From Bifidobacterium myosotis (GTDB lineage: Bacteria; Actinomycetota; Actinomycetes; Actinomycetales; Bifidobacteriaceae), in the NCBI RefSeq assembly GCF_002259745.1, contig NZ_MWWW01000011.1, forward strand, positions 45,409 through 109,408: a stretch of 64,000 nt of DNA. Direction: 5' to 3'. The position numbers were made by a program, and so were the translations under genes. The notes under the pieces are model-generated. The model was not told the origin of the DNA and did not search any database. It saw only the letters and a list, made by a program, of their open reading frames with translations. Shown one piece after another: positions 1 to 9,013 of the stretch (positions within the stretch are counted from its first letter, which is position 1; every line of letters starts with the position of its first letter).

Positions 1-363
1 CAGCACAATCGCGGCCCATCGCGGCATCACGTAGCCGACGGTCAGGAACAGCCCAAAAACCGCGAAAACGCCGGTATTCCAAGCCCCCTGCCCCGGCAGT
101 CCGGTCGTGACGAGACTGAGCAGCAACCCTGCAACGCACAGCACCCGCGGTGCGAACGGCAACGCGGCCACCAGCACCAGCCAAGCAAAGGCGATCAGCA
201 TCTGCGCCGGACTGTTCGGCGGCCAGATAATCATCGACGCCACTTCCAACGTCTCGACGATTACGCTCGTCTTCGCCAGAAAATGAGGCGCATGCCACCA
301 ATCCAGCACCCGACGGACGGGCTGCGGCAAGCCCGGAGACGGCATTTTCGTGGGTCCCATCAT
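1..363 (-). CDS. Partial multi-pass membrane protein (N-terminal part)
   Basis: An open frame starts at an ATG at 363 (reading MMGPTKMPSPGL) and runs off the left edge after 121 codons without a stop. GGAGAG lies 6-7 nt upstream of the ATG, a good ribosome binding site. After about 40 polar residues come at least two or three hydrophobic segments (for example MLIAFAWLVLVAALPFA and TGVFAVFGLFLTVGYVM). It follows the DUF805 gene by 17 bp on the same strand, so the two are probably co-transcribed. N-termini of this style occur in actinobacterial sensor histidine kinases, but no kinase motif is in view and the identity is open. Confidence 0.6.
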   Translation of the reverse strand, partial: MMGPTKMPSPGLPQPVRRVLDWWHAPHFLAKTSVIVETLEVASMIIWPPNSPAQMLIAFAWLVLVAALPFAPRVLCVAGLLLSLVTTGLPGQGAWNTGVFAVFGLFLTVGYVMPRWAAIVL

Positions 364-380
364 CGTCGGACTCTCCTTGC

Positions 381-1322
381 TCATTGCCCTGGGTAACGCG
401 GGGCGCCCGGCCGGTCGAACCGCATGCCCTTCGGATTGCTTGGACCGATCATCAGCACGATAGAAGCCAACAACGAGAGCAGATACATGCCGAAGAACGC
501 GAGCAGCGACACGATGACGGCCTGCGCAGAGCCCACGTCATCAAGTGTTCCGCCGGAAGCCTGCGCCATCGCGATGATGGTACCGATGAACACCGCCACC
601 GCGCCGATCTGCAACGCCGCAGGCAGCAGCACCCACCAGCCGCGTCGGTTTTCGTCGTGCAGGCGACGGACCGCCAGTGACAGATTCGGGATGAACAGCA
701 CCAGCCGGGCAAGGGCCGCAGCGTTGTCCATGAAGTCGTCCAAGGGAGAGCTGCCGTACTTCGTGCCGGCGGTGTCGCTGACGCCAATCAGCTCGCCCAC
801 GCCGTACGCGGCCACGCCCACCGCACCCACAACGAGGATGTTGAACAGGAACGCCCACCAGTATTCGCCGCGTGAGGCCCGACCGTGGAAGATGAAGGTC
901 TTGCGGAAGAACCGCGCAATCGCCTTGCCGAAGCCGATGCCGTACCACGGCACCCACAGCGGCGGCTCATCGTGCAGTAGCCATTGGCGTGGGGGCTGCG
1001 GCACATTGCCCGCGTACGGATTCGGGGACGGGCCGACGACCGCCGGATACCCGACGACCGCCGGATAGCAGGGGGCTGCGAAGCCGTTATCGCCGAGTCC
1101 GTTGTCTCCCGAGGCTCCCGGCTGCGGCGTGAACGGGTTCTCGCTATGCTGTGGCGGTTGTGGCGGCTGTGGCGGCTGCGGAGATTGCGAATGTTGTGAA
1201 GGCAGGGATTGCGTCGGTTCGGCCGGAGTCGGCACCTCATTCGTCGTCAGTCCATCGGCATTGCCACGGTGGGCACTAGGGATGTTCGGTTCCGGGACGT
1301 GATCGGGATCGGATCGGTTCAT
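381..1322 (-). CDS. DUF805 family membrane protein with Pro/Gln-rich N-terminus
   Basis: A 313-residue protein. Residues 1-115 are disordered and rich in Pro, Gln and Ser, including a PQPPQPPQ repeat and a duplicated YPAVVG. The C-terminal half holds the DUF805 signature: the F-x-GRASRGEYWW entry motif near residue 150, several hydrophobic segments, and the RRLHDENRRGWW motif near residue 225. DUF805 proteins are small inner-membrane proteins of unknown function; the long Pro-rich extension is common in bifidobacterial members. It is upstream of the partial membrane gene on the same strand and divergent from the PH-domain pair. Family call is firm, role unknown. Confidence 0.85.
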   Translation of the reverse strand: MNRSDPDHVPEPNIPSAHRGNADGLTTNEVPTPAEPTQSLPSQHSQSPQPPQPPQPPQHSENPFTPQPGASGDNGLGDNGFAAPCYPAVVGYPAVVGPSPNPYAGNVPQPPRQWLLHDEPPLWVPWYGIGFGKAIARFFRKTFIFHGRASRGEYWWAFLFNILVVGAVGVAAYGVGELIGVSDTAGTKYGSSPLDDFMDNAAALARLVLFIPNLSLAVRRLHDENRRGWWVLLPAALQIGAVAVFIGTIIAMAQASGGTLDDVGSAQAVIVSLLAFFGMYLLSLLASIVLMIGPSNPKGMRFDRPGAPRYPGQ

Positions 1323-1503
1323 GATTGTTCCTTTGCTTGGCTCCGGTATTGGGCCTTGCCTCTACTCAACCGTATCCGCCCCGCCCCGTCCAGTTACGAT
1401 GGCCGTCGGTCAACAGATGTGTACCGGTCCTCTGTGGGCGCAATCACGTCCGATACAGTGGGTGAGGCACACATCATATAGAGGGATGTAGAGGGGGTAT
1501 CTG
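1323..1503. promoter_or_regulatory. Divergent promoter region between DUF805 gene and PH-domain operon
   Basis: A 181-bp gap from which both flanking operons must start. A GAGGGGG purine run at 1491-1497 lies just ahead of the ATG at 1504 and serves as ribosome binding site. I see no confident -35/-10 pair. Confidence 0.3.
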
Positions 1504-2217
1504 ATGGATGATTGTCATGCAGCTGACTCCAACGCGTCGGCCGGTTTCGTCGATTCGTCCGAAACCGACTCATCGGGAGCGTCATCGCCGCAGACCGCGC
1601 CAACGGCATCCGGCCAGCCCGGTCGCAATCCGTCCGGGTCCCATGCGACGGTACTCACCCCAGCCGACCCGGGACAGGCCGAGCCCACCCGACTCGCATC
1701 TGAGCCGAGCAACAGTGTTCCGGTGCCCTCCTGTTTCGAGGGCTGGCGGCCGTTGCCGCCGCGCGTCCGTACCGTATGGCTCATCAACGAAGCGATTCAG
1801 TGCGCGATTTGGCTGGCAGCGTGCGGCGTAATCACGGCCATCTGCCTTGCGAACGGCTGGTGGGGGTTCTGGCAGCGGCTCATCGTGGGGATTGCCGTCG
1901 TCTATGCGGTGCTGGAACTCGTCTCGCAACCGTTGCAGACCAAGTACATGTACGCCTTCACCCGGTTCCGCATCGGGGAGCGCGACTTGGCCACCCGCAA
2001 AGGCTGGCTGTTCCGCAACTCCACCACCACGCCGTACACCCGCGTGCAGCATGTGGACACCAAGCAGAACCCGGTGCAACGTCATTTCGGACTCACTACG
2101 GTGGTGGTGCATACGGCCGCCGACGAGCATGAGATCGCCGCGCTGGATACGGCCGAAGCGGAGCGCATCGTGGCGCTGATCACCGAGCGCGTGGCCGTCG
2201 CGAAGGACGATATGTGA
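1504..2217 (+). CDS. Bacterial PH-domain membrane protein, YdbS-like
   Basis: A 237-residue protein. Residues 1-80 are disordered (Ser/Pro/Thr rich). Two hydrophobic segments follow (about 98-118 and 122-140), then a bPH_2 domain (old name DUF304) with the typical sequence TRFRIGERDLATRKGWLFR, then TRVQHVDTKQNPVQRHFGL and a C-terminal VVVHTAADEHEIAALD. Bacillus YdbS has this shape and is encoded beside YdbT, as here. The next gene starts on the last base of the stop codon (TGATG), so translation is coupled. YdbS/YdbT pairs are linked to envelope stress and bacteriocin tolerance in Bacillus; extending that role here is inference. Confidence 0.85.
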   Translation: MDDCHAADSNASAGFVDSSETDSSGASSPQTAPTASGQPGRNPSGSHATVLTPADPGQAEPTRLASEPSNSVPVPSCFEGWRPLPPRVRTVWLINEAIQCAIWLAACGVITAICLANGWWGFWQRLIVGIAVVYAVLELVSQPLQTKYMYAFTRFRIGERDLATRKGWLFRNSTTTPYTRVQHVDTKQNPVQRHFGLTTVVVHTAADEHEIAALDTAEAERIVALITERVAVAKDDM

Positions 2218-4934
2218 TGAGTGATTCCAGCAATGCCGGCACTTCGCTTACGACCGATGACTCTCTGATGGCTGACGTTCCTCCAACTGCCGGTGGTCCC
2301 GCGACGGCCGGCCTTTCCCAGCCGACCGGCGTTCCTCCGACATCCGACGATCCTCCGACATCCGACGATCCTCCGACATCCGACGTTCCTCCGACATCCG
2401 ATGTTCCCAGCGGCACCACGTCCTCCGGCACCGCCACACGTTTCGTCACCGCCACGCGCTCCGGCACCGCCACGCGCTCCGCCACCGCCGTGTCCTCCAG
2501 CACCGCCACGCCCTCCGGCACCGATCCAACGTCTGATTCCCGCCCCAGTCCCAGCACCAATCCCGATTCCGGTACCGCCCCCGACAACCACCTCAATCCC
2601 GACGCGGCATGGCGCATGCTGCACCCGGCCGCGCTAATCGTGGGGCTGGCGGAAACCATCAAAGGCGTGGTGGGTCTGTTCCTCGGTCTGCTCATCATCA
2701 TGCGGGAGCATCTGTCCCCGTTGGTAATCATGCTAATCATCGTCGTCGTGACTTTGGTGGCACTGGCCCAGCCCGCCATCGACTGGTTCACGACCAGATA
2801 CCGGCTCGGACTGGACTCGCTGTCGTTCAAATCCGGTCTGTTTTTCCGTAAGAACCGCACCATCAGCTACGGCTCGATTCATGCCATCAACAGTGCGTCT
2901 CCCGTGTATCTGCAACCGTTCGGCGTCGTACGGCTCACGGTGTCGGCGGCCGGTGCCGCGGATACGGATATCCGGCTGGATGCGGTACCCGCCGCCCTGC
3001 AGCTCGAATTGGAACGATTGCGGGCGGCCGCGGGCGGCAAGGCCGGCGGCACGATCCCTGCCGAAAACACCGGCGTGGTTTCCGCCGGAAACCTCGGCGT
3101 GGCTTTCACCGGAATCACCGGCACAATCTCCATCGGAAACCCCGGCGCATCCCCCACCGAGACCACCGGTGCGACTTCCCCCGAAAACGCCAGCGCGGCC
3201 TCCGCCGGAAACGCCGGCGTGGTTTCCACCGGAATCACCGGCACAATCTCCATCGGAAACCCCAGCGCATCCCCCACCGAGACCACCGACGCGGCCTCCA
3301 CCGGAAACCCCGGCGCGATCCCCTCGCCCGTATCGTCTGTATCACCCGCAGCACCCGTATCACCCGCGCAGACGGCCTCGAATCAGCCGGCGGCCGGCCG
3401 AACGACGCTGCATCCGACCGTACCCGACCGCACGTCTCCGGACCAGGAACCGCCAAGTCGCGCGGCGTTCAATCAGATGGGACTGGACCAGGAACTGCCA
3501 TTCCAAGAGACGTCGCCCGGAACACCAAGCCGACCCACGACCTCTCCGACGATATTGGAGCGGTCGGCATCCGCGCAGGCGCCCGTCTTCCGCGCTTCGG
3601 TGAAGGACATCGTACTCTACTCCATTACCGACATCGGGTTCATCGCCGCCGCGTTCGTGGTGTTCGGGTTCGTGCAGAATGTGCAGGACATCCTGCCGCG
3701 ACGGCTGATGCACGACGCCGTGGACTCGTTCGGCGCCTTGCTGGCCCGCGGATTGACGGCGATCGTATTGCTGATTCTCGCGTGCGTCATACTGCTCATG
3801 ACGGTGAGCATCGTCAGATCCCTGCTGCAATTCTACGGATTCGAGGTCTGGCGGCGCGGCGACGATCTGGTGGTGGTGCGAGGCCTGTTCACGCGCCATA
3901 CGACGGCAATCCCGGTCAGTCGCATCCAGACGGTGACGATACGGCAATCATTGCTGCGCCGTCCGTTCCACCTGTGCTCGGTTGGGCTTGGCCTGAGCTC
4001 CTCGGTGGCCTCGAGCAGTGAGGAAAGCGGCATCTCGGCCGCACGAATCCTGCCGGTGATCGACACGAGTCGAGTGTACGACGTGCTACACGCGATGCTG
4101 CCGGAGTGGGATGTGCGCAGGCTGGGTGAGACGAGCGGCGCATCGGGCAGTGATGTGGCGGCGAACGACGAATCGCCAAGCGCGACGGCGACGCCCGGAG
4201 AGCCGCAATGTGCCGTGGCCGTACGCGAGGGCGCCGTGGCCGCACACGGAGAATCGCATAGTGCGGCGGCACACGACCATCCGTGCGACGAACTGTGCGG
4301 CACTGTTGCGGAGCGTAGCGAATCCCGCAACACGGCAGATGGACTTCCGCACGCCACGTCGCCCGGCATACCGCATGTCGTGGCGTTGCGGCGTACTGGG
4401 CGCGGATTGCTTCGGTATTACCTCACCATGCCGCTCGCAATCACACTGGCCGCGACGGCGCTGGCATGGCTTGGCTCCGAAGCCGGCCCACTCGCCGGCC
4501 TCGGACTTGACACCGTGCCGGGGCCCGTCCCCGACTTCGGATGGCCTTGGTGGATTGCCGTACTGCCTTTCGTGGGCGGATTGTGGTGGACGGCCACGCG
4601 GTGGCTGAAGTCACGCGCGGAAGGGTACGCGGTGCTGCCAGATGGAGATGGCTGCTACGGCATCGAAACCCGTGCGGTCGCAAACGCGCGCCCGACCATG
4701 AGTCATCGCATTGCGGTGACCGGGGCCGTTGGAATGACCACGTATCTGATGGTGACCCGCCGTGCACGGATCCAGTCGATTACGCGGTCCACCACGCTGT
4801 GGCGCGAGCCGCACGGCATAGAGCGAGTGCAAATGTCGTTGTTTGTGATGAACGGCCTCGATACGCTGCGATTCATGTTCCTGCATCGTTCCGATGCCGC
4901 CGCCCTAGAGCGCTGGCTGGAGGGGGATTCCTGA
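2217..4934 (+). CDS. Large bacterial PH-domain membrane protein, YdbT-like, with repetitive linkers
   Basis: A 905-residue protein from the ATG at 2217; a GTG at 2214 is an alternative. It holds three bPH_2-type modules: near residues 195-265 (TRYRLGLDSLSFKSGLFFRK), near 540-610 (FEVWRRGDDLVVVRGLFTR) and near 800-880 (weaker). Pairs of membrane segments precede them, as in Bacillus YdbT. It is nearly twice the usual YdbT length because of low-complexity linkers: an N-terminal stretch with four 18-bp repeats encoding PPTSDD/V (about 2335-2406) and a central Gly/Thr/Ser/Pro linker containing a 120-bp direct duplication (compare 3111 on with 3231 on). Both are coding minisatellites and may vary in number. 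It probably forms a complex with the preceding YdbS-like protein. Confidence 0.82.
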   Translation: MSDSSNAGTSLTTDDSLMADVPPTAGGPATAGLSQPTGVPPTSDDPPTSDDPPTSDVPPTSDVPSGTTSSGTATRFVTATRSGTATRSATAVSSSTATPSGTDPTSDSRPSPSTNPDSGTAPDNHLNPDAAWRMLHPAALIVGLAETIKGVVGLFLGLLIIMREHLSPLVIMLIIVVVTLVALAQPAIDWFTTRYRLGLDSLSFKSGLFFRKNRTISYGSIHAINSASPVYLQPFGVVRLTVSAAGAADTDIRLDAVPAALQLELERLRAAAGGKAGGTIPAENTGVVSAGNLGVAFTGITGTISIGNPGASPTETTGATSPENASAASAGNAGVVSTGITGTISIGNPSASPTETTDAASTGNPGAIPSPVSSVSPAAPVSPAQTASNQPAAGRTTLHPTVPDRTSPDQEPPSRAAFNQMGLDQELPFQETSPGTPSRPTTSPTILERSASAQAPVFRASVKDIVLYSITDIGFIAAAFVVFGFVQNVQDILPRRLMHDAVDSFGALLARGLTAIVLLILACVILLMTVSIVRSLLQFYGFEVWRRGDDLVVVRGLFTRHTTAIPVSRIQTVTIRQSLLRRPFHLCSVGLGLSSSVASSSEESGISAARILPVIDTSRVYDVLHAMLPEWDVRRLGETSGASGSDVAANDESPSATATPGEPQCAVAVREGAVAAHGESHSAAAHDHPCDELCGTVAERSESRNTADGLPHATSPGIPHVVALRRTGRGLLRYYLTMPLAITLAATALAWLGSEAGPLAGLGLDTVPGPVPDFGWPWWIAVLPFVGGLWWTATRWLKSRAEGYAVLPDGDGCYGIETRAVANARPTMSHRIAVTGAVGMTTYLMVTRRARIQSITRSTTLWREPHGIERVQMSLFVMNGLDTLRFMFLHRSDAAALERWLEGDS

Positions 4935-5012
4935 CTGCAAGCGTCGCCTGATGCCTGGCACACGGGCATTGGGTATATAGCTATCACGGCGTCAATGCGG
5001 CACGATACTGTT

Positions 5013-5026
5013 TTGTATCGATACAA
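5013..5026. promoter_or_regulatory. Perfect 14-bp palindrome, possible operator
   Basis: TTGTATCGATACAA is a perfect palindrome in otherwise unremarkable DNA. It resembles a dimeric repressor site, but no adjacent start codon uses it. Low confidence. Confidence 0.25.
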
Positions 5027-5048
5027 TCGGATTTCGTGTACAAACTCC

Positions 5049-5264
5049 CGTGCCCCGCTAGCCGAATATCAGAGGTTTTCGGCGTGTGGGGGCACAGTGG
5101 CTTGCCCCCGCACGCTTTTGTAACGGTCCAATCCTCTAGCGGGACACATAGCCCCAGCAAGAAACCGCGGAATTCCGCCATTCTTGGAGTCTCGGTGTTT
5201 CAGCCCCGCAAAGCCCTGTGCCCCGCAAGCCCAAAAATCAACAAAAAATGCGTGCCGGGGCACA
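5049..5264. repeat. Composite 216-bp element of three 48-bp imperfect palindromes (copy A)
   Basis: Three units, each exactly 48 bp, lie at 5049-5096, 5101-5148 and 5217-5264. A typical unit starts TGTGCCCCGCAAGCC and ends with the approximate inverse, GGGGCACA, around an A/T-rich centre. Spacing is 4 bp then 68 bp. The 68-bp spacer contains AACCGCGGAATTCCGCC, itself palindromic. A second copy with nearly the same geometry lies at 28710-28926. Confidence 0.75.
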
Positions 5265-5386
5265 CTATTCTGCCACGACACGCATATGCACGGTTAATCT
5301 CACTGCTGTGCACAGGGCACAGAATCAAATTATGCCGCAATCGGCCAACGGGCCTCGTCCGGCAATAATGGACTCGCCCTAAAGGA

Positions 5387-5578
5387 CGAGACTCAACACA
5401 CCTTCGCTCAGCTACCGCATCGCTCAGGCCGTCGCTACGGACAGTCCACCGGACTGCCCGCTTAACACTCCGGCCAGCAATTACGGATTCGCTTACACGA
5501 GACTCAAGCCTACCTTCGTTCGACTATCGTCTCACTCAGGCCTCGCCTACGGACAGTCCACCGGACTGCCCGCTTAAC
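5387..5578. repeat. Two direct copies of an ~80-bp intergenic repeat
   Basis: Copies at 5387-5466 and 5498-5578 both begin CGAGACTCAA and end with an identical stretch containing the palindrome AGTCCACCGGACT followed by GCCCGCTTAAC. The period is 111 bp. Confidence 0.7.
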
Positions 5579-5585
5579 GGCTCAG

Positions 5586-6278
5586 CTAAATAATGCCGCG
5601 ATCGGCCAACGGGCCCGCCCAGTTATCATCTTTGGGCTCGCGGGCGGACTGGATGGGCTCTTCGGGCCAGTGCTTGGCGGGGATGGTCTTGGGCTTGAAC
5701 GGGAACTTTTCGGCGCGCATCTTTTCGTAGGCGGCGATGTCGTCTTCGTGCTGCAGGGTCAGGTCGATGTCGTCGTAGCCGTTCATCAGACGCCAGCGGG
5801 TGTAGTCGTTCACCTCAAACGGCAGGGTCACGTCACCGCAGGTGACGGTGCGGGTCTCCAGCGAAACGGTCATTTCGCGGCCAGGCTCCTCTTCGAGCAG
5901 CTTCCACAGCAGCTCGACGGACTCCTGCGGCATGATGGCGGCCAGCACACCGTTCTTGGCAGTGTTGCCGTAGAAGATGTCGGCGAAGCTCGGCGCAATC
6001 ACCACACGGAAGCCGTAATCGTGCAGCGCCCACACGGCGTGCTCGCGTGAGGAGCCGATGCCGAATTCGGGGCCGGCGACCAGAATCTGGCCCTTGCCGG
6101 CGTACTCCGGCTTGTTGAGCACGAAGTTCGGGTCGCGGCGCCATGCGTAGAACAGTGCGTCGTCGAAGCCGGTCTTGGTCACGCGCTTCAGGAACACGGC
6201 CGGAATGATCTGGTCGGTATCGACGTTGGAGCGGCGCAGCGGCACGCCCACGCCGGTCAAAGTAGTGAGTTTTTCCAT
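5586..6278 (-). CDS. leuD: 3-isopropylmalate dehydratase small subunit
   Basis: With LeuC it interconverts 2- and 3-isopropylmalate in leucine synthesis in the cytosol. The 230-residue protein starts [26 protein letters not shown] precedes this ATG, so I reject the longer frame that adds 18 residues. Visible motifs are [16 protein letters not shown] and the swivel-domain signature [20 protein letters not shown] followed by [16 protein letters not shown], all typical of LeuD. Length is normal for the actinobacterial form. It lies 111 bp downstream of leuC on the same strand, so a two-gene operon is likely. Confidence 0.97.
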   Translation of the reverse strand: MEKLTTLTGVGVPLRRSNVDTDQIIPAVFLKRVTKTGFDDALFYAWRRDPNFVLNKPEYAGKGQILVAGPEFGIGSSREHAVWALHDYGFRVVIAPSFADIFYGNTAKNGVLAAIMPQESVELLWKLLEEEPGREMTVSLETRTVTCGDVTLPFEVNDYTRWRLMNGYDDIDLTLQHEDDIAAYEKMRAEKFPFKPKTIPAKHWPEEPIQSAREPKDDNWAGPLADRGII

Positions 6279-6389
6279 GATTGTCCTTTCGGGGTCTCCC
6301 CCACCCGGTCCTGCCGGGAGCCTCCTCGCCAAGAGGAGGCCGATGCGAAGTTTGCGAAGTCGAGGAATCCGGGGATCAGAATCCGGGGT

Positions 6390-7793
6390 TCAGAGGTCGG
6401 CGGGCGAGGAGATCGTGCCGCGGATGGCGGTGGCGGCGGCCACGGCCGGCGACGCCAGATGCGTGCGCGAGCCCTTGCCCTGACGGCCCTCGAAGTTGCG
6501 GTTCGACGTGGAGATCGAGCGCTCGCCCGGGACCAGCTTGTCCGGGTTCATGCCCAGGCACATCGAGCAGCCGGCGTTACGCCACTCGGCGCCGAAGTCC
6601 TCGAACACCTTGTCGAGCCCTTCCCTCTCCGCCTCGAGACGAACGCGGGAGGACGCCGGCACCACCAGCACGCGGTGGATGCTCTTCGCCTTGTGGTGGC
6701 CCTTCATGATCGCCGCGGCCTGACGCAGGTCGTCGATGCGGCCGTTGGTGCACGAGCCGATGAACACGGTGTCCACGGCGATGTCCTTGATCGGCATGCC
6801 AGGCTTCAGGTCCATGTAGTCGATGGCACGCTCGGCGGCGGCGCGCGCGGTGGCATCCGCGATCTCGGACGGCACCGGCACATTCGCGGTGATCGGCAGG
6901 CCCTGACCGGGGTTGGTGCCCCACGTCACGTACGGGCCGAGCTTGGTGGCGTCGATGTCCACCACCTTGTCGAAGACGGCGTCGTCATCGGTCCTGAGCG
7001 TCTTCCAGTACTCGACTGCGCGGTCCCACATCTCGCCTTCCGGCGCATGCGGGCGGCCCTTCAGGTACTCGAACGTGGTCTCGTCCGGCGCGATCATGCC
7101 TGCGCGGGCACCGGCCTCGATGGACATGTTGCACACGGTCATGCGCTCGTCCATGGTGAGGTTGCGAATCGCCTCGCCGCGGTATTCGATCACGTAGCCC
7201 TGGCCGCCGCCGGTGCCGATCTTGGCGATGATCGCCAAAATGATGTCCTTGGCCGTGGCGTCCGACGGCAGCTTGCCGTTGACGTTGATGGCCATGGTCT
7301 TGAACGGCTTCAGGGAGAGGGTCTGCGTGGCCATCACATGTTCGACCTCGGAGGTGCCGATGCCGAACGCCAGCGCGCCGAACGCGCCGTGCGTCGAGGT
7401 GTGCGAGTCACCGCACACGATGGTCATGCCCGGCTGGGTGAGGCCCAGAATCGGCGCGAAGGCATGGACGATGCCCTGATCGGCGTCGCCCAGCGGGTGC
7501 AGGCGCACGCCGAACTCCTTGCAGTTCTTCTCCAGCGTGCTCAGCTGCAGCGCGCTGGTCTTGTCCGGATTGGGACGGTCGATATCGACGGTCGGGGTGT
7601 TGTGGTCCTCGGTGGCGATGAGCTGATCGACGTGGCGCGGCTTGCGGCCGGCCAGGCGAAGTCCCTCGAACGCCTGCGGACTGGTGACTTCGTGCATGAG
7701 CATCAGGTCGATGTACAGCAGATCGGGTGCGCCGTCGCTACCCTTGCGCACCAGATGATCGGCCCAGACCTTCTCGGCCAGTGTCGTTCCCAT
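6390..7793 (-). CDS. leuC: 3-isopropylmalate dehydratase large subunit
   Basis: A 467-residue aconitase-family enzyme that carries the [4Fe-4S] cluster of isopropylmalate isomerase. Cluster cysteines are seen in [15 protein letters not shown] and in [15 protein letters not shown]; the N-terminal [13 protein letters not shown] and the [26 protein letters not shown] motif are also present. A strong GGAGGAACC precedes the ATG, and a -10 box TACAAT lies at 7825-7830. It is divergent from an IclR-type regulator, the arrangement known for LtbR/NdgR and leuCD in other actinobacteria, so repression by that regulator is likely. Confidence 0.97.
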   Translation of the reverse strand: MGTTLAEKVWADHLVRKGSDGAPDLLYIDLMLMHEVTSPQAFEGLRLAGRKPRHVDQLIATEDHNTPTVDIDRPNPDKTSALQLSTLEKNCKEFGVRLHPLGDADQGIVHAFAPILGLTQPGMTIVCGDSHTSTHGAFGALAFGIGTSEVEHVMATQTLSLKPFKTMAINVNGKLPSDATAKDIILAIIAKIGTGGGQGYVIEYRGEAIRNLTMDERMTVCNMSIEAGARAGMIAPDETTFEYLKGRPHAPEGEMWDRAVEYWKTLRTDDDAVFDKVVDIDATKLGPYVTWGTNPGQGLPITANVPVPSEIADATARAAAERAIDYMDLKPGMPIKDIAVDTVFIGSCTNGRIDDLRQAAAIMKGHHKAKSIHRVLVVPASSRVRLEAEREGLDKVFEDFGAEWRNAGCSMCLGMNPDKLVPGERSISTSNRNFEGRQGKGSRTHLASPAVAAATAIRGTISSPADL

Positions 7794-7824
7794 AGTGGTT
7801 CCTCCAAAAAATTCCGCGCGAGGT

Positions 7825-7830
7825 ATTGTA
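7825..7830 (-). promoter_or_regulatory. Probable -10 box of leuCD
   Basis: TACAAT read on the minus strand, 32 nt before the leuC start. Transcription would begin near 7818 and include the GGAGG ribosome binding site. No good -35 is visible. Confidence 0.5.
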
Positions 7831-7981
7831 TTCGCGCCTTGTTCGTGGTAATAGCCTATGTGGTGCAGTTTGGGCGGCCATCGATAGGGCCGGATATTGA
7901 GATGACGACCGTAGGGCGAAGCCGATTCCCGCCGATTGCGACACTGCCGCAGTGATCACGTCGTGAGACACTTCCCTGATT

Positions 7982-8010
7982 TTGCATTTCACTATGTGAG
8001 ATGGCATAAT
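7982..8010 (+). promoter_or_regulatory. Promoter of the IclR gene with a candidate operator in its spacer
   Basis: A -35 TTGCAT (7982-7987) and -10 CATAAT (8005-8010) are separated by exactly 17 bp. The predicted start is about 3-4 nt before the ATG at 8021, so the transcript is nearly leaderless; no Shine-Dalgarno sequence is seen. The spacer holds the inverted repeat TCACTATGTGA (7989-7999), a plausible autoregulatory IclR site. Confidence 0.55.
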
Positions 8011-8020
8011 CGCCTATATT

Positions 8021-8821
8021 ATGACTGATTCCCAAGAAGAACCATTGGACCACAGCCTGACCGACGAAGAGCCGACCGAAGAGACCGCTCCGAAGGACGA
8101 CGGGGAGATTCATTCCGGCGTAGGCGTGCTTGATAAAACCGTAAAGATTCTCGATGCGCTCGAGTCCGGCCCTTCCACGCTGGGCCAGCTCGTGGCGGCC
8201 ACCGGTCTGGCCCGCCCGACCGCGCATCGTCTGGCCATCGCGCTGGAACGCCATCGTTTCGTGCTGCGCGACCAGCACGGCCGCTTCGTGCTCGGCTCCC
8301 GCTTCGCCGAACTGGCCGCGGCCGCCGGCGAGGACCGTCTGCTCACCGCCGCCGGCCCGATTCTGCGCACCCTGCTCGACCGCACCGGCGAATCCGCGCA
8401 GATCTACCGCCGTCAGGGTGACCAGCGCGTGTGCATCGCCGCCGTGGAGCGCGCCTCCGGTCTGCGCGACTCGATTCCCGTGGGTGCCATGCTGTCGATG
8501 GAGGCCGGTTCCGCCGCGCAGATCCTGTTGGCTTGGGAGGATTCCGACCGCCTGCATCAGGGACTGCGCCACGCCAAGTTCACCGCCACCAAGCTGGCCG
8601 CCGTACGCAAGCGCGGCTGGGCCGAGTCGGTCAACGAGCGCGAGGAGGGCGTGTGCTCGATCTCCGCGCCGATCCGCAACGCCTCAGGTCAGGTGATCGC
8701 CGCAATCTCCATCTCCGGCCCGACCGGCCGCATGGGCGCCGCCCCCGGCCGTCGTTACGCGCCGCTGGTCATGGCCGCCGGCAAGTACCTCACCGAGGCG
8801 CTGGTCAAGGCCGTGCGCTGA
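8021..8821 (+). CDS. IclR family transcriptional regulator, NdgR/LtbR-like
   Basis: A 266-residue regulator. The winged helix-turn-helix is at about residues 28-85 (GVLDKTVKILDALE, then STLGQLVAATGLARPTAHRL), followed by the IclR effector domain (REEGVCSISAPIRNASGQVI and ISISGPTGRM are typical). The acidic first 25 residues are an extension. In Streptomyces NdgR and Corynebacterium LtbR the orthologue controls leuCD and other branched-chain amino acid genes; the divergent position over leuCD supports the same role. The mRNA appears near-leaderless. Confidence 0.92.
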   Translation: MTDSQEEPLDHSLTDEEPTEETAPKDDGEIHSGVGVLDKTVKILDALESGPSTLGQLVAATGLARPTAHRLAIALERHRFVLRDQHGRFVLGSRFAELAAAAGEDRLLTAAGPILRTLLDRTGESAQIYRRQGDQRVCIAAVERASGLRDSIPVGAMLSMEAGSAAQILLAWEDSDRLHQGLRHAKFTATKLAAVRKRGWAESVNEREEGVCSISAPIRNASGQVIAAISISGPTGRMGAAPGRRYAPLVMAAGKYLTEALVKAVR

Positions 8822-8900
8822 TTGCGCTTCCTGATTGTTTCCTGATTACTGATTACTGATTCACTGACGTAATACGTAATATTGACGTCTATACGAAGAG

Positions 8901-8931
8901 CGCCCGCCGACGATTGCTCGGCGGGCGTTTT
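8901..8931 (+). terminator. Rho-independent terminator after the IclR gene
   Basis: A 10-bp perfect stem (CGCCCGCCGA at 8901-8910 with TCGGCGGGCG at 8918-8927) with a 7-nt loop, followed by TTTT. Confidence 0.85.
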
Positions 8932-9013
8932 GCATTGCCAGCTCCGCCATTGTCCCGGTTGATATCGCCTGATTCATATTCCCGGGCATCGATACCGCGC
9001 CCCGCATCTCCCC

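Larger units (their letters stand above)
4935..5585. other. Repeat-rich intergenic region upstream of leuD stop
   Basis: No credible gene is seen in these 650 bp. Contents in order: a 14-bp perfect palindrome at 5013-5026, a composite element of three 48-bp imperfect palindromes (5049-5264), a degenerate copy of the leuD 3' end (about 5330-5358), and two direct copies of an 80-bp unit (5387-5466 and 5498-5578). The open frames across it are accidental. Confidence 0.6.

Noticed and set aside
5036..5368. 110-codon ORF in the leuD downstream gap
   Set aside because: It runs through palindromic repeats, lacks a ribosome binding site and has no coding character.
6459..7955. 498-codon plus-strand frame opposite leuC
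   Set aside because: Shadow of leuC in high-GC DNA; the product is Arg/His/Gly-rich with no domain, while the minus strand is unmistakable LeuC.
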